Shown here piece by piece: positions 24,587-35,374 of a stretch of DNA of 64,000 bases (position 1 is its first letter; every line of letters starts with the position of its first letter). The notes under the pieces were generated by a model, which worked only from the letters and a program-made list of their open reading frames with translations, searched no databases and was not told the origin of the DNA. This DNA is from Rhodospirillaceae bacterium (lineage in GTDB: Bacteria; Pseudomonadota; Alphaproteobacteria; DSM-16000; Inquilinaceae), in NCBI GenBank assembly GCA_020638595.1, contig JACKIG010000007.1:174652-238651 (forward strand). The letters are read 5' to 3'. The position numbers were made by a program, and so were the translations under genes.

Positions 24587-25055
24587 CGAGGCGCACCGCG
24601 TTGGGCCGGCTGCGCAGGTGCCCGAGAAGGTGCCGGGCCGTGTACATCATCATCAGCGCCAGGCCGACGAGCAGCGCGATGTCCGCGTAGAAGGTCGGGA
24701 TGTAGAGCGTCGGGCTCTCCCGCCAGGTGCGCCAGGCGTATCGGGTGTAGTCCCACGCCCAGGTCAGCAGCCAGAGACCGACGATCAGGCTGATGATCTC
24801 GCCAACGATCGCCAGGATCCTGTGCGCGCGCTCCGTCTTCAGGAAGATTTCCAGAACATTGGCGCGGATATGGGTGTTTTCGCGCGATGCATTGACCGAG
24901 CCCAGGATATAAAGCCACAGAGTGGGGTAGAGCATGATGTCTTCCATCCCCAGCACCGGTACTTGAAGGACGTATCGCGTGATCACCTGGACGAACTGGC
25001 TTACGGCAACAAGACCGATCAGGGTGGTCAGCGTGTACTTCGCAAGTCTGTCCAT
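24579..25055 (-). CDS. dctQ: TRAP transporter small permease
   Basis: A 158-residue protein with four membrane segments; ITRYVLQVPVLGMEDIMLYP and REN-THIRANVL fit DctQ. It is the first gene of the minus-strand operon dctQ-dctM-dctP-dehydrogenase-ridA. Its upstream region contains a repeat pair and the divergent LysR gene. Confidence 0.9.
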   Translation of the reverse strand: MDRLAKYTLTTLIGLVAVSQFVQVITRYVLQVPVLGMEDIMLYPTLWLYILGSVNASRENTHIRANVLEIFLKTERAHRILAIVGEIISLIVGLWLLTWAWDYTRYAWRTWRESPTLYIPTFYADIALLVGLALMMMYTARHLLGHLRSRPNAVRLDD

Positions 25056-25077
25056 GCGCCCTCCAGTTCCTGCGGCT

Positions 25078-25190
25078 GGAGCAGGATGACATCAGGCTGG
25101 CCCGGCCTGATGTTTGACGCCTGCACTCGTTCAAGTGGTTGGAGCCGGGTGCACCGATGACGTCGATGCGGCGTCATCGCATCAGGCTCC
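25078..25190. repeat. Second A-B pair of the extragenic palindrome family
   Basis: Unit A (25078-25127) begins GGAGCAGGATGACATCAGGC and pairs with GCCTGATGT; unit B (25141-25190) has CCGATGACG facing CGTCATCG and ends ATCAGGCTCC. Both are copies of the units at 15375-15538 with several changes that weaken the outer arms. Here the pair lies in the control region between dctQ and the LysR gene. Confidence 0.8.
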
Positions 25191-25283
25191 AGGGTCGCCG
25201 GAACGGTTCGATTTCACTGGACATGATCCATAAACTCAAAGTTAAAATTATTGTAACTTCATAGATCTGTCTTATGGGTGGGC

Positions 25284-26243
25284 ATGAACCTCTCCATTCG
25301 CCAGGTGGTGACGTTCCGCGAAGTGATGCGCAGCGGCTCCATCTCCCAGGCGGCACGAACCGTCGGGCGCACGCAGCCGGCCGTCAGTGCGATGATCGGG
25401 ACGCTGGAAGACGGGCTTGGCTTCAAGCTGTTCGTCCGCGAACAGGGACGGCTGACGCCGACGCCGGAAGCGCACTTCTTTCTGGAGGAATGCGAAGACA
25501 TCCTGCAGCGGCTGGAGCGCACCGAACGGACGATGGACCGCATCCGGTCGCTCCGGGCCGGCCGGTTGAGGATCGCCTGCCATCCCGCTTCGGCTGGCCT
25601 GTTCATGCCGCGCCTGCTGACCGACTTCATGAAGGGCAAGGACGACCTGGAAGTGGCCCTGATCATGCGGTCATCGGTGGTGATCGAGGACCTGATCGCA
25701 TCCCAGCAGTTCGACATCGGCTTTGCCGAAACGCCGCCGCCGCGGGCATCGATCGATCGGACGGATTTCGACCTGGAATCCGTCTGCGTCGTGCCGGCCG
25801 ACGACAGGCTGGCCTCGGCGGCGGAGATCACGCCCGATGACCTGGACGGCAAGCCGATGGCCATCTTCTTCGCCGAGCATTCCTCCGCCGTTCAGACCGA
25901 AGCCGCCTTTGCGTCCGCCAACCGCAGGCTGGACAAGCGCCTGGAGCTGCGGACGTCGCTGCCCGGCCTGCAATTCGTCGCCGCCGGCATCTGCTACATG
26001 ATCTGCGACATGGTCACGGCGTACAGCCACCTGCTGCTCAGCCAGGCGGCGCCCAACCTGGCGATCCGGCGCTTTCGCCCGCGCATCGGCAGCAGCCTTT
26101 CGATCCTGACACCCGGCTACGTCACGAAATCCCTGGCGACGCAGGCGTTCATACCGGTCCTGACCCACGGCATCGAGACCATGCAGCGGGACGTCGAGCA
26201 GGCGATCGGGCGCCCCGTACCCGCTTCCGGGGCATCCGGCTGA
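25284..26243 (+). CDS. LysR-family transcriptional regulator
   Basis: A 319-residue LysR protein: helix-turn-helix FREVMRSGSISQAARTVGR followed by TQPAVSAMIGTLEDGLG and KLFVREQGRLTPTPEA, then a periplasmic-binding-protein-like effector domain. It is divergent from the TRAP operon, so it probably controls it in response to the transported compound. The ATG at 25284 is chosen; a GTG two codons upstream is possible. Confidence 0.92.
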   Translation: MNLSIRQVVTFREVMRSGSISQAARTVGRTQPAVSAMIGTLEDGLGFKLFVREQGRLTPTPEAHFFLEECEDILQRLERTERTMDRIRSLRAGRLRIACHPASAGLFMPRLLTDFMKGKDDLEVALIMRSSVVIEDLIASQQFDIGFAETPPPRASIDRTDFDLESVCVVPADDRLASAAEITPDDLDGKPMAIFFAEHSSAVQTEAAFASANRRLDKRLELRTSLPGLQFVAAGICYMICDMVTAYSHLLLSQAAPNLAIRRFRPRIGSSLSILTPGYVTKSLATQAFIPVLTHGIETMQRDVEQAIGRPVPASGASG

Positions 26244-26363
26244 CGCGATCCGCCGGCCCGACGGTGCGGCGGGCGCATGCCGCCGACGCTCTGCGCTCTA
26301 CACAGAAGCCATTGATCAAAAAGGACTATCGCGCCTTCGCAGTTGCGATCATAATCGCGGTTT

Positions 26364-26382
26364 CGGGGGCTTTGTGCCCCCG
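26364..26382 (+). terminator. Hairpin after the LysR gene
   Basis: CGGGGGC and GCCCCCG form a perfect 7-bp stem with loop TTTGT, followed after 8 bases by TTTT. It sits in the 383-bp stretch 26244-26626 between the LysR and carbonic anhydrase genes. A second small inverted repeat, GCGAT/ATCGC at 26345-26358, precedes it. No gene is apparent in the stretch. Confidence 0.45.
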
Positions 26383-26626
26383 GCCACTGTTTTCCCGCTT
26401 CGTCCGCGAGCCGCCGCCCGGGGACCGATCGGATGCGGCACCTGTGCGACGGCGCCGACTGGACCATCCCGCCGGCCATGGCCGGCCCGCGGGCCAGCTG
26501 CGTCGAGAAGCGGATTGCCGGTGCCGGTCGATGTCCCTGCGCCACGGGCGGCAGGGGTGGTTTCGGCCGTGCGGAGGGAAGCAGGGGACCTGCACCTGCC
26601 GTAGCCCGGAAACGGGGGAGATTAGC

Positions 26627-27265
26627 ATGCGTGACGTAGCCGAGCTGGTCGCTGGATATCGCCGGTTCATGGGCAACCGGTACCCGCAGGAGGCCGCCCT
26701 GTATCGTGAGCTGGCGGAGACGGGACAATCGCCCAAGACGATGGTGATCGCCTGCTGCGACAGCCGCGCCGACCCCGCGATGATCTTCAGCGCCGGCCCG
26801 GGGGAGCTGTTCATCGTCCGCAATGTGGCCAACCTGGTGCCGCCTTGCGAGCCCCATGGCGACTATCACGGCACCAGTGCGGCGCTGGAGTTCGCCGTGA
26901 CCGGGCTGGAGGTCGAGACCATCCTGGTGATGGGCCATGCCCGCTGCGGCGGTGTGCGGGCATGCCTGAACGGCCTGTACGAAAACCGGCCGCAGAAGGG
27001 CTTCATCGACCGATGGGTGTCGCTGCTGAATGCCGCCCGGGCGAAGACGCTGAACGAAGCCGCCGGCTTGCCGGTCGAGGAGCAGTTGCGGCGGATGGAG
27101 CACACGTCGATCCTGCATTCCATCGAAAACCTGAAGACCTTCCCGTTCGTCAGCGAACGCATTGCCGATGGCCGCCTGCGCCTGCGCGGCGCCTATTTCG
27201 ACATCGCCGACGGCAGGCTGCTGGCGCTCGATCCGGACTCCGGGCAGTTCGATCTGCTGGACTGA
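26627..27265 (+). CDS. Beta-carbonic anhydrase
   Basis: A 212-residue beta-class enzyme with zinc ligands Cys44 (in CCDSRADP), His104 and Cys107 (in GHARCGGV) and the Asp45/Arg47 pair. It interconverts CO2 and bicarbonate in the cytoplasm. The ATG at 26627 has a GGGGGAG site 6 bases upstream; the in-frame sequence upstream to 26264 shows no conservation and includes the hairpin region, so it is excluded. Length is normal. Confidence 0.95.
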   Translation: MRDVAELVAGYRRFMGNRYPQEAALYRELAETGQSPKTMVIACCDSRADPAMIFSAGPGELFIVRNVANLVPPCEPHGDYHGTSAALEFAVTGLEVETILVMGHARCGGVRACLNGLYENRPQKGFIDRWVSLLNAARAKTLNEAAGLPVEEQLRRMEHTSILHSIENLKTFPFVSERIADGRLRLRGAYFDIADGRLLALDPDSGQFDLLD

Positions 27266-27415
27266 CCGGGCGGCATTGCCGCCCGCATCCCCGGTCGAGA
27301 GGATGGCGACCGGGTCCCGGAACGGCTGACCCCGGGTGGCTTTCGCCCGGCGGGCGACTATCTCTGCCCTGGCAGCCGTATCGGTGCCCGGACGGGCGGG
27401 GTGGGGGCGTCCGCG

Positions 27416-28843
27416 ATGACGACGATTGTCTGGTTTCGACAGGACCTGCGGTTGTCGGACAATCCGGCATTGGCCGAGGCGGTCCGACGCGGGCCGGTGC
27501 TGCCGGTCTACCTGCTGGACGATGGGGGCGATGCCGGCGGGACGCGCCGTCCGGGCGGTGCCAGCCGGTGGTGGCTGCACCACAGCCTTGCCGCCCTCGG
27601 CGCCAGCCTGGGTGGCCTGACGCTGCTGCGCGGCGATCCCGGGCGGCGGCTGGTCGAGCTGGCGCACCGCACCGGCGCCGATGCCGTCCATTGGAACCGC
27701 TGCTATGAACCGCAGGCGATCGCCCGCGACACGGCGATCAAGGCCGACCTGCGGTCCCGCGGGATCGACGTGCGAAGCTTCAACGCCGGCCTGCTGCATG
27801 AACCCTGGGCGGTGAGCACGGCCGCCGGCGGCCCCTTCAAGGTTTTCACCCCCTTCTGGCAGGCGGCCCAGCGCTGCGCGGTGCCCACGCCACTGCCGCG
27901 CCCGCAGCCGTCGGTCCCGCCCGTAACCACCCCGGGCGAGGCGCTGGGGGACTGGGGTCTGCTGCCGAAGGCCCCCGATTGGGCGGCCGGATGGGACGAA
28001 ATCTGGCAGCCGGGCGAGGCGGGTGCCCAGGCGCGGCTGGAGGCGTTCCTTGCCGACGGCTTGGCGGACTACGCGACGCTGCGGGACCGCCCGGATCTGG
28101 AGCATGTCTCCCGGTTGTCCCCGCACCTGCATTTCGGGGAGATCTCGCCGCGCCAGGTCTGGGCCGCGCTCGACTTCCACCGGCAGGCCGATCCGGCGCG
28201 GGCAACGGATGCCGCCAAGTTCCTGGCCGAACTGGGGTGGCGGGAGTTCGCCTATCACCTGCTCTACCACTTCCCGGAAATGCCGCAGCGGAACTGGCGC
28301 CCCGCCTTCGACGCCTATCCCTGGCGGGACAGTCCGGCGGACCTGCGGGCATGGCAGCGCGGCATGACCGGCTATCCGCTGGTCGATGCCGGCATGCGCC
28401 AGCTTTGGCAGACGGGCTATATGCACAACCGCGTGCGCATGGTTGCGGCAAGCTTCCTGGTGAAGCACCTGCGCTTGCACTGGCGCCATGGGGAAGCCTG
28501 GTTCTGGGATGCGCTCGTGGATGCCGACATGGCCAACAATGCAGCCGGCTGGCAGTGGGTCGCCGGCAGCGGTGCGGATGCGGCACCCTATTTCCGCATC
28601 TTCAATCCCACCGCCCAGGGCCGCAAGTTCGACCCCGACGGCCACTATGTCCGCCGCTGGTGTCCGGAACTGGCCGGCCTGGATGCGGACGCCATCCAGG
28701 CGCCGTTCGCCGTGTCGTCCGATCGGCTGGCGGCCGCAGGCGTCGTCCTGGGTGAGACCTACCCCAAGCCCATCGTCGACCATCGAACCGCACGCGATGC
28801 CGCACTGGCCGGATATGGGGCGGTCAAGGGCGCGTCGGGATAA
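27416..28843 (+). CDS. phrB: Deoxyribodipyrimidine photo-lyase
   Basis: A 475-residue class I photolyase. N-terminal antenna domain starts TTIVWFRQDLRLSDNPAL; the FAD domain contains LSPHLHFGEISPRQVW, KFLAELGWREFAYHLLYHFP, GMRQLWQTGYMHNRVRMV and NNAAGWQWVAGSGADAAPYF. It repairs UV-induced pyrimidine dimers using light. The start MTTIVWF is chosen over an upstream GTG at 27401. Confidence 0.96.
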   Translation: MTTIVWFRQDLRLSDNPALAEAVRRGPVLPVYLLDDGGDAGGTRRPGGASRWWLHHSLAALGASLGGLTLLRGDPGRRLVELAHRTGADAVHWNRCYEPQAIARDTAIKADLRSRGIDVRSFNAGLLHEPWAVSTAAGGPFKVFTPFWQAAQRCAVPTPLPRPQPSVPPVTTPGEALGDWGLLPKAPDWAAGWDEIWQPGEAGAQARLEAFLADGLADYATLRDRPDLEHVSRLSPHLHFGEISPRQVWAALDFHRQADPARATDAAKFLAELGWREFAYHLLYHFPEMPQRNWRPAFDAYPWRDSPADLRAWQRGMTGYPLVDAGMRQLWQTGYMHNRVRMVAASFLVKHLRLHWRHGEAWFWDALVDADMANNAAGWQWVAGSGADAAPYFRIFNPTAQGRKFDPDGHYVRRWCPELAGLDADAIQAPFAVSSDRLAAAGVVLGETYPKPIVDHRTARDAALAGYGAVKGASG

Positions 28844-29015
28844 GCCCCGCGCGCCGCCGTGCGGGACCATCGCCGGGGTGCCGGCGCGCCGGGCCGCCGG
28901 TGCGGATGTGACGGTTTTATGAAGAGAGTTGCGGCGCCCTTGCACCCGCTTCCGGGGTGCCCGGCTGCCATGGTACATGGGCGCCGACGCCGGGGGAGAC
29001 ATTTGGACATCGGAC

Positions 29016-30500
29016 ATGCCGGTTGAAACGCCCGAGGCGCTGCTGCTGGAGGTTCGTGCCCTGCGTCAGCGCGTGGCGGACGAGGGGGCGAAGATCCTGG
29101 CCCGCTGGGAACCGCAGTTGACGCGGACCGAATACCAGACCAGCGCGGCGAATCTCGCGCACTACCTGGCCCTGCGCCGCGTCGACCTGCGCCCCATCCA
29201 GACGGCCTTGCAGCCCTGGGGGTTGTCGTCGCTGGGGCGGTGCGAAGGCCGGGTGATGCCGACCCTCGACGCCATCCTGGCGAACCTGGAGACGATCTGC
29301 CATCCCGGCCGCACGCCGGTACCGCGCCCCGGGGCGAGCGAGTTCCTGGCGGGGCCGAAGGCGCTGGCCGGGCATACCGACGCGGTGCTTGGCCCGCCGC
29401 CGCGGGGACGGCTGACGCGCATCCTGGTGACGCTGTCGCCCAAGGCGGCGAAGCATCCCGAATTCGCTGAGGAACTGCTGGACGCGGGCATGGACTGCGC
29501 GCGGATCAACTGTTCCCAGGACGATGCCCAGGTGTGGGCGGCGATGATCGCCAATATCCGGGCCGCCGCCCAGACTCGCGGCCGGGACTGCCGCATCCTG
29601 ATGGATCTGGGGGGACCGAAGATCCGCACCAGCGCGGTGCTGACGCCCGGCGACCGCAATACCGTCGAAGCGGGCGACAGGATCCTGTTGACCTTCGGCG
29701 AGCCGGACCCCGCCCTGCCATTCGCCTTCCAGGCCAGCTGCGCAACGCCGGAGGCCCTGCGCGACGTCAAGGCCGGCCAAGGGGTGTCGCTGAAGGACGG
29801 GCTGATTGCCGGCACGGTCGAAGAGGTGCGGCCCGAAGGTCTGGTGATGGCGGTCACGCGCACGCCGCCGGAAGGCCAGCCGCTGGCCCAGTTCAAGGGC
29901 ATCAACTTCCCGGATACGGAACTGCGCGTCTCACCGTTGACCGGGGCGGACTATGCGGCCCTGGACTTCGCCGCGGAGCATGCCGACATCGTCGGCTATT
30001 CCTTCGTCCAGCGGCCGTCGGAAATCGTCCTCTTGCAGGACGAGCTGGACAAGCGCCGGCCCGGCCTGCCCCCCATACCGATCGTCGCCAAGGTCGAAAC
30101 GAAGCTGGCCTTCGCCAACCTTCCCGACATCATCGTCCACGCCGCCGGGCGCCACCCCTTCGGGGTGATGATCGCCCGCGGCGATCTGGCGGTGGAAATC
30201 GGCTATGAGCGGCTGTCGGAGGTACAGGAAGAAATCCTGTGGCTGTGCGAGGCCGCGCATGTGCCGGTGATCTGGGCGACCCAGGTGCTGGAAAGCCTGG
30301 TGAAGCGCGGCATGCCGTCGCGTGGGGAGTTCACCGACGCGGCGATGGCCACCCGTGCGGAATGCGTGATGCTCAACAAGGGCCGCCACATCACCGAAGG
30401 CATCCGCGTGCTGGACAATGTGCTGCGGCGGATGGAGGCGCACCAGTTCAAGAAGAGCCCGCAGCTGCGCCCGCTGGCCGCCTGGGCCGGCGTGCGCTGA
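29016..30500 (+). CDS. Pyruvate-kinase-like protein with N-terminal extension
   Basis: A 494-residue protein. Residues 1-130 are a helical extension (LLLEVRALRQRVADEGAKIL and later) not present in ordinary pyruvate kinase. The barrel and B domain follow: RILVTLSPKAAKHPEFAEEL, RINCSQDD, MDLGGPKIRT, VMIARGDLAVEIGYERLSEV, ATQVLESLVKRGMPSR, MLNKG. The C-terminal allosteric domain of typical pyruvate kinases is missing. It may still transfer phosphate from phosphoenolpyruvate, or act in regulation; HPEFAEEL replaces the usual substrate-loop sequence. Start at 29016 (MPVETPEA). Confidence 0.8.
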   Translation: MPVETPEALLLEVRALRQRVADEGAKILARWEPQLTRTEYQTSAANLAHYLALRRVDLRPIQTALQPWGLSSLGRCEGRVMPTLDAILANLETICHPGRTPVPRPGASEFLAGPKALAGHTDAVLGPPPRGRLTRILVTLSPKAAKHPEFAEELLDAGMDCARINCSQDDAQVWAAMIANIRAAAQTRGRDCRILMDLGGPKIRTSAVLTPGDRNTVEAGDRILLTFGEPDPALPFAFQASCATPEALRDVKAGQGVSLKDGLIAGTVEEVRPEGLVMAVTRTPPEGQPLAQFKGINFPDTELRVSPLTGADYAALDFAAEHADIVGYSFVQRPSEIVLLQDELDKRRPGLPPIPIVAKVETKLAFANLPDIIVHAAGRHPFGVMIARGDLAVEIGYERLSEVQEEILWLCEAAHVPVIWATQVLESLVKRGMPSRGEFTDAAMATRAECVMLNKGRHITEGIRVLDNVLRRMEAHQFKKSPQLRPLAAWAGVR

Positions 30501-30521
30501 GCTGCGGGTCTCTCGCGTCCG

Positions 30522-32627
<2,106 letters not shown>

Positions 32628-32824
32628 AGTGCCCGTCCTTCGCATGATGTTGGTGCCTCACCGTCCGCCGCGGGGGCCGCTTCACTGCGGTGTTGCCGCG
32701 CGCGGACGTACCGCACCAACCTTGCGAGACCGGATTCGTTCCGGCCGGGGAGGGGAGAATTCGGTCTGTAGGGCAGGAAATAATGCCGCAGGGTGGCGGG
32801 GCCGGTCGGGCAGTCCGGCCCGTC

Positions 32825-33121
32825 TCAATGGGCGCCGCTGAAGACGCAGTCCCGCAGCGTGCGGCACACCCGGGGGCTGTGGCGATAGTAGCCACCGGTC
32901 AGGAGTTCCGACAGACGGGTGTCGGGGTCAACGACGGTGCTGGCGGCCCCGGCAAGGGCACCGACGGCCAGCGGGCCGCTGACGAAGGCCGCGGCGGCCA
33001 GGCCGACCACGGTGCCGCCGCCGATCTCTCCCACGGTGGGATCACGCATCATCGTCGACCGTTCGGCACAGCCGGCACTGAGCATGGCCGCCAGGGCCCC
33101 TGCCACGACAAGACTGCGCAT
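32825..33121 (-). CDS. Small lipoprotein
   Basis: A 98-residue protein with a lipoprotein signal (MRSLVVAGALAAMLSAGC; lipobox LSAGC, Cys at about 18). The mature part has a Gly/Ala-rich hydrophobic stretch (GGGTVVGLAAAAFVSG) and a C-terminal CRTLRDCVF. No named family recognised. Minus strand, 67 bp after the ThiE-like gene. Confidence 0.75.
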   Translation of the reverse strand: MRSLVVAGALAAMLSAGCAERSTMMRDPTVGEIGGGTVVGLAAAAFVSGPLAVGALAGAASTVVDPDTRLSELLTGGYYRHSPRVCRTLRDCVFSGAH

Positions 33122-33188
33122 CACCCGGTCCCTGCGTCTGCACACGACAAGCGGGAACGATCATACGGGCGCAGGGCTTGCCAGGGTC

Positions 33189-33785
33189 TTAACGGTGGCG
33201 GGTTGCAATGGCGTGGGCGCGCTTCAGGCCGCTCACGGGGCCGTCCGGGTCCCCCCAGACCGTGCCGCCGACGGCCAGGAAGTCGGCCCCCGCCTCCACA
33301 CAGGCGGTGGCCGGCCCGCCTTCGGCGAAGGCGACGCAGGGCGGCTCCATCATCTCGGCCCACCAGGCGATCAGCTCCGGCTCAGGCGACAGGCCGACGA
33401 AATCGGCCCCGGCCTCCGCCGCCGTCATCGCATCGTGGCGGCTGGCGGCACACAGGACACCGACGATCGCCTGGTCCCCCACGACCTGGCGCGCCCGGTG
33501 ATAGGTGCCGGCGGCCGGACCGACGACGACACCGTCGCAACCGCTGGCGCGGGCGATCGCCGGCTGGTCGGCCAGCAGGATGGCAACACCCCGATCCTGC
33601 GCAACGGGGCGCAGGGCCTCGGCGGCGGCACGCCATTCACCGGCGTCGGCGTCCGCCAGCCGGACCTCGACACAAGCGACATCGCCGGCGTCCAGCACCG
33701 CCCCAAGGTCACGCCCGAAGGTCTCGACGTCGAAACGATCGGGCGTGATCAGGTAGAGCCGGCAGGCTGGCCGTTCGGCGGTCAG
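33189..33785 (-). CDS. Thiamine-phosphate-synthase-like protein, probable CTG start
   Basis: About 198 residues. LYLITPDRFDVETF at the N-terminus, ILLADQPAIARASGCDGVVVG, GADFVGLSPEP and GADFLAVGGTVWGD follow the ThiE barrel; phosphate-binding glycines are present but the pyrophosphate-binding serine/lysine set looks incomplete. No ATG, GTG or TTG lies at a sensible place: the frame reads LTAERPACRLYLITP with a CTG at 33785 overlapping the aldolase stop as CTGA. Homologues next to fba usually start MTA-R-CRLYLITP, so CTG initiation with translational coupling is the best reading. Whether it makes thiamine phosphate is uncertain. Confidence 0.7.
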   Translation of the reverse strand: MTAERPACRLYLITPDRFDVETFGRDLGAVLDAGDVACVEVRLADADAGEWRAAAEALRPVAQDRGVAILLADQPAIARASGCDGVVVGPAAGTYHRARQVVGDQAIVGVLCAASRHDAMTAAEAGADFVGLSPEPELIAWWAEMMEPPCVAFAEGGPATACVEAGADFLAVGGTVWGDPDGPVSGLKRAHAIATRHR

Positions 33786-34714
33786 TCTTCCTGGCCCTTG
33801 TAGATGCGGACGATGCGGTCGAGCAGCGCCAGCGCATCCTCCCGCGACCGCTGGAAGCTGTTGCGGCCGATGATCGAGCCGTTGCCGCCGCCGTCGCGGA
33901 TGGCGCGGGCGTCTTCGAACACCGCGTCCGCCCCCTTGGTCGCACCGCCGGAGAAGACGACGATCCGGCGCCCGTTGAAGGCGCACTGCATCACGTGGCG
34001 GACGCGCTCGGCCTGGGTGGCGATGGCCACGCTGCCCGCGTCATAGGCCTTCTGCGCTTCGGGCTGTTCGATATGCTCGCTGGGCAGCTTGACCTTGATG
34101 ATGTGGGCGCCGATCGCCGCTGCGATGTACGCCGCGTAACCGCCGATATCGATCCCCAGCTCGCCGGCCTTCGACAGGGCGCCGCCGCGCGGATACGACC
34201 ACACGACCGAAGGGATGCCGTAGTACTTGGCCTCGGCCGACATCTCGCGGATCTCTTCGATCATGTCGAACTGCAGGTCGGAGCCGGGATAGATGGTGAA
34301 GCCGATGGCGTTGGCCCCGATCCTCAGCGCGTCGTGGACGGAGGCTGTGATGCCCTGATCCGGCGCTTCCTTGGCGCGCGCCAGGCTGTTGGAGCTGTTG
34401 ACCTTCAGGATCAGCGGGATCTGCCCGGCGAAGGTATCGGCCCCGGCCTCCAGCGGCCCCAGCGGCGCGGCATAGGCATTCAGCCCGGCGTCCAGCGCCA
34501 GCTGGAACAGATAGTGGGGATCGTAGGCGGGGACATTGACCGAGAAGCTGCGGGCGGGCCCGTGTTCCAGCCCCTGGTCGACCGGCAGGATGACCATCTT
34601 GCCGGTGCCGCCCAGCTTTCCGGCCATCAGGATGCGGGCGAGATTGGCCTTGGTGCCCGGATTGTCGCTCTCGTAGCAGGACAGGATTTTTTTGACGCGT
34701 TGTGTTGTCTTCAT
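33782..34714 (-). CDS. Class I fructose-bisphosphate aldolase (DhnA/FbaB type)
   Basis: A 310-residue aldolase of the archaeal-type class I group: VILPVDQGLEHGPARSFS, IPLILKVNSSNSL, GFTIYPGS, ADIIKVK-type motif AHIIKVKLPSEHI with the Schiff-base lysine, and VFSGGATKGADAVFEDARAI for phosphate binding. It cleaves fructose-1,6-bisphosphate. In alphaproteobacteria it often clusters with gap, pgk and tkt; here gap and tkt lie 2-3 kb upstream and pgk is absent. Confidence 0.93.
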   Translation of the reverse strand: MKTTQRVKKILSCYESDNPGTKANLARILMAGKLGGTGKMVILPVDQGLEHGPARSFSVNVPAYDPHYLFQLALDAGLNAYAAPLGPLEAGADTFAGQIPLILKVNSSNSLARAKEAPDQGITASVHDALRIGANAIGFTIYPGSDLQFDMIEEIREMSAEAKYYGIPSVVWSYPRGGALSKAGELGIDIGGYAAYIAAAIGAHIIKVKLPSEHIEQPEAQKAYDAGSVAIATQAERVRHVMQCAFNGRRIVVFSGGATKGADAVFEDARAIRDGGGNGSIIGRNSFQRSREDALALLDRIVRIYKGQED

Positions 34715-34825
34715 ATCTGGCGATCCCTTGGTTGGTTTTCGCGCAGAGCCCCGTCAAATTCATTTGATTGCGTACGAATGACGGGACTGCAACCGTTACG
34801 CAATACCGTCGGCGTCATCGGGCTG

Positions 34826-35233
34826 TCATTGATCCAACAACGCTGCACGGCAAAAAGCTGCCTTGTCGGCGTGGTTTCTGGGGTCGACAGCCGGTTTGTC
34901 GGCGGTCGTGAGGGCGATACCGGCCCTTTCGGCCAATTCGGCAAGTCGGCGGGCAGTCGGCCCGTCGCCCGTGTACAGGATGCGCGGCACGCCCGCGCGC
35001 ACCGCCGCCAGCACCGCGCCCGCATGCCCGCCGCAGTCCAGCGTCGCCGCCAGCGCCACCATGGGAAAGCGGCATCGGACCTGGGCGACCAGGGCCAGAA
35101 ACCAGAGCGGTCCCGCCCAGTAGCCGGCGCCGGGCGCGCTGACGATCTCCACCGGACAGCCGAGCTCGGCTGCGGCCGCTGCAGCGGCCAGCGCGTCTTC
35201 CAGCCCGTGAACGCGGATCGCGACGGTCGCCAT
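34826..35233 (-). CDS. Hypothetical alphaproteobacterial protein
   Basis: A 135-residue protein with alternating alanine-rich helices and short strands (MATVAIRVHGLEDALAAAAA, VEIVSAPGAGYWAGPLWFLA, VALAATLDCGGHAGAVLAA, GVPRILYTGDG). It looks like a small alpha/beta domain. I do not recognise a named family. It lies 111 bp upstream of the aldolase on the same strand and may be co-transcribed with it. Confidence 0.65.
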   Translation of the reverse strand: MATVAIRVHGLEDALAAAAAAAELGCPVEIVSAPGAGYWAGPLWFLALVAQVRCRFPMVALAATLDCGGHAGAVLAAVRAGVPRILYTGDGPTARRLAELAERAGIALTTADKPAVDPRNHADKAAFCRAALLDQ

Positions 35234-35259
35234 GGCAGGCCACTACAGCGCCGGCCGGG

Positions 35260-35289
35260 GAAGGCCGCAAGCACGCCGTCGCGGCCTTC
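35260..35289. repeat. Inverted repeat between divergent genes
   Basis: GAAGGCCGC and GCGGCCTTC form perfect 9-bp arms around a 12-base centre. It lies 26 bp upstream of the minus-strand hypothetical gene and 85 bp upstream of the plus-strand dehydratase. Possible operator or leader hairpin. Confidence 0.4.
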
Positions 35290-35374
35290 GCGCACGCTTG
35301 CCACGGAACCGTCGCCAAGCCCACACTGACGTCCGGCAGACAGGGGACCGCAAGCGCACCGGTGCGACACTGAC

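Noticed and set aside
26218..26242. Near-copy of a CCCGCTTCCGGGG sequence also seen at 28946-28969
   Set aside because: About 24 bp with a few mismatches; one copy is within the LysR coding end. Too short and GC-biased to support a repeat family from two copies.
26117..29017. A 966-codon minus-strand open frame
   Set aside because: It runs antisense to the LysR, carbonic anhydrase and photolyase genes, all of which have clear catalytic or DNA-binding motifs. Its product is low in recognisable structure.
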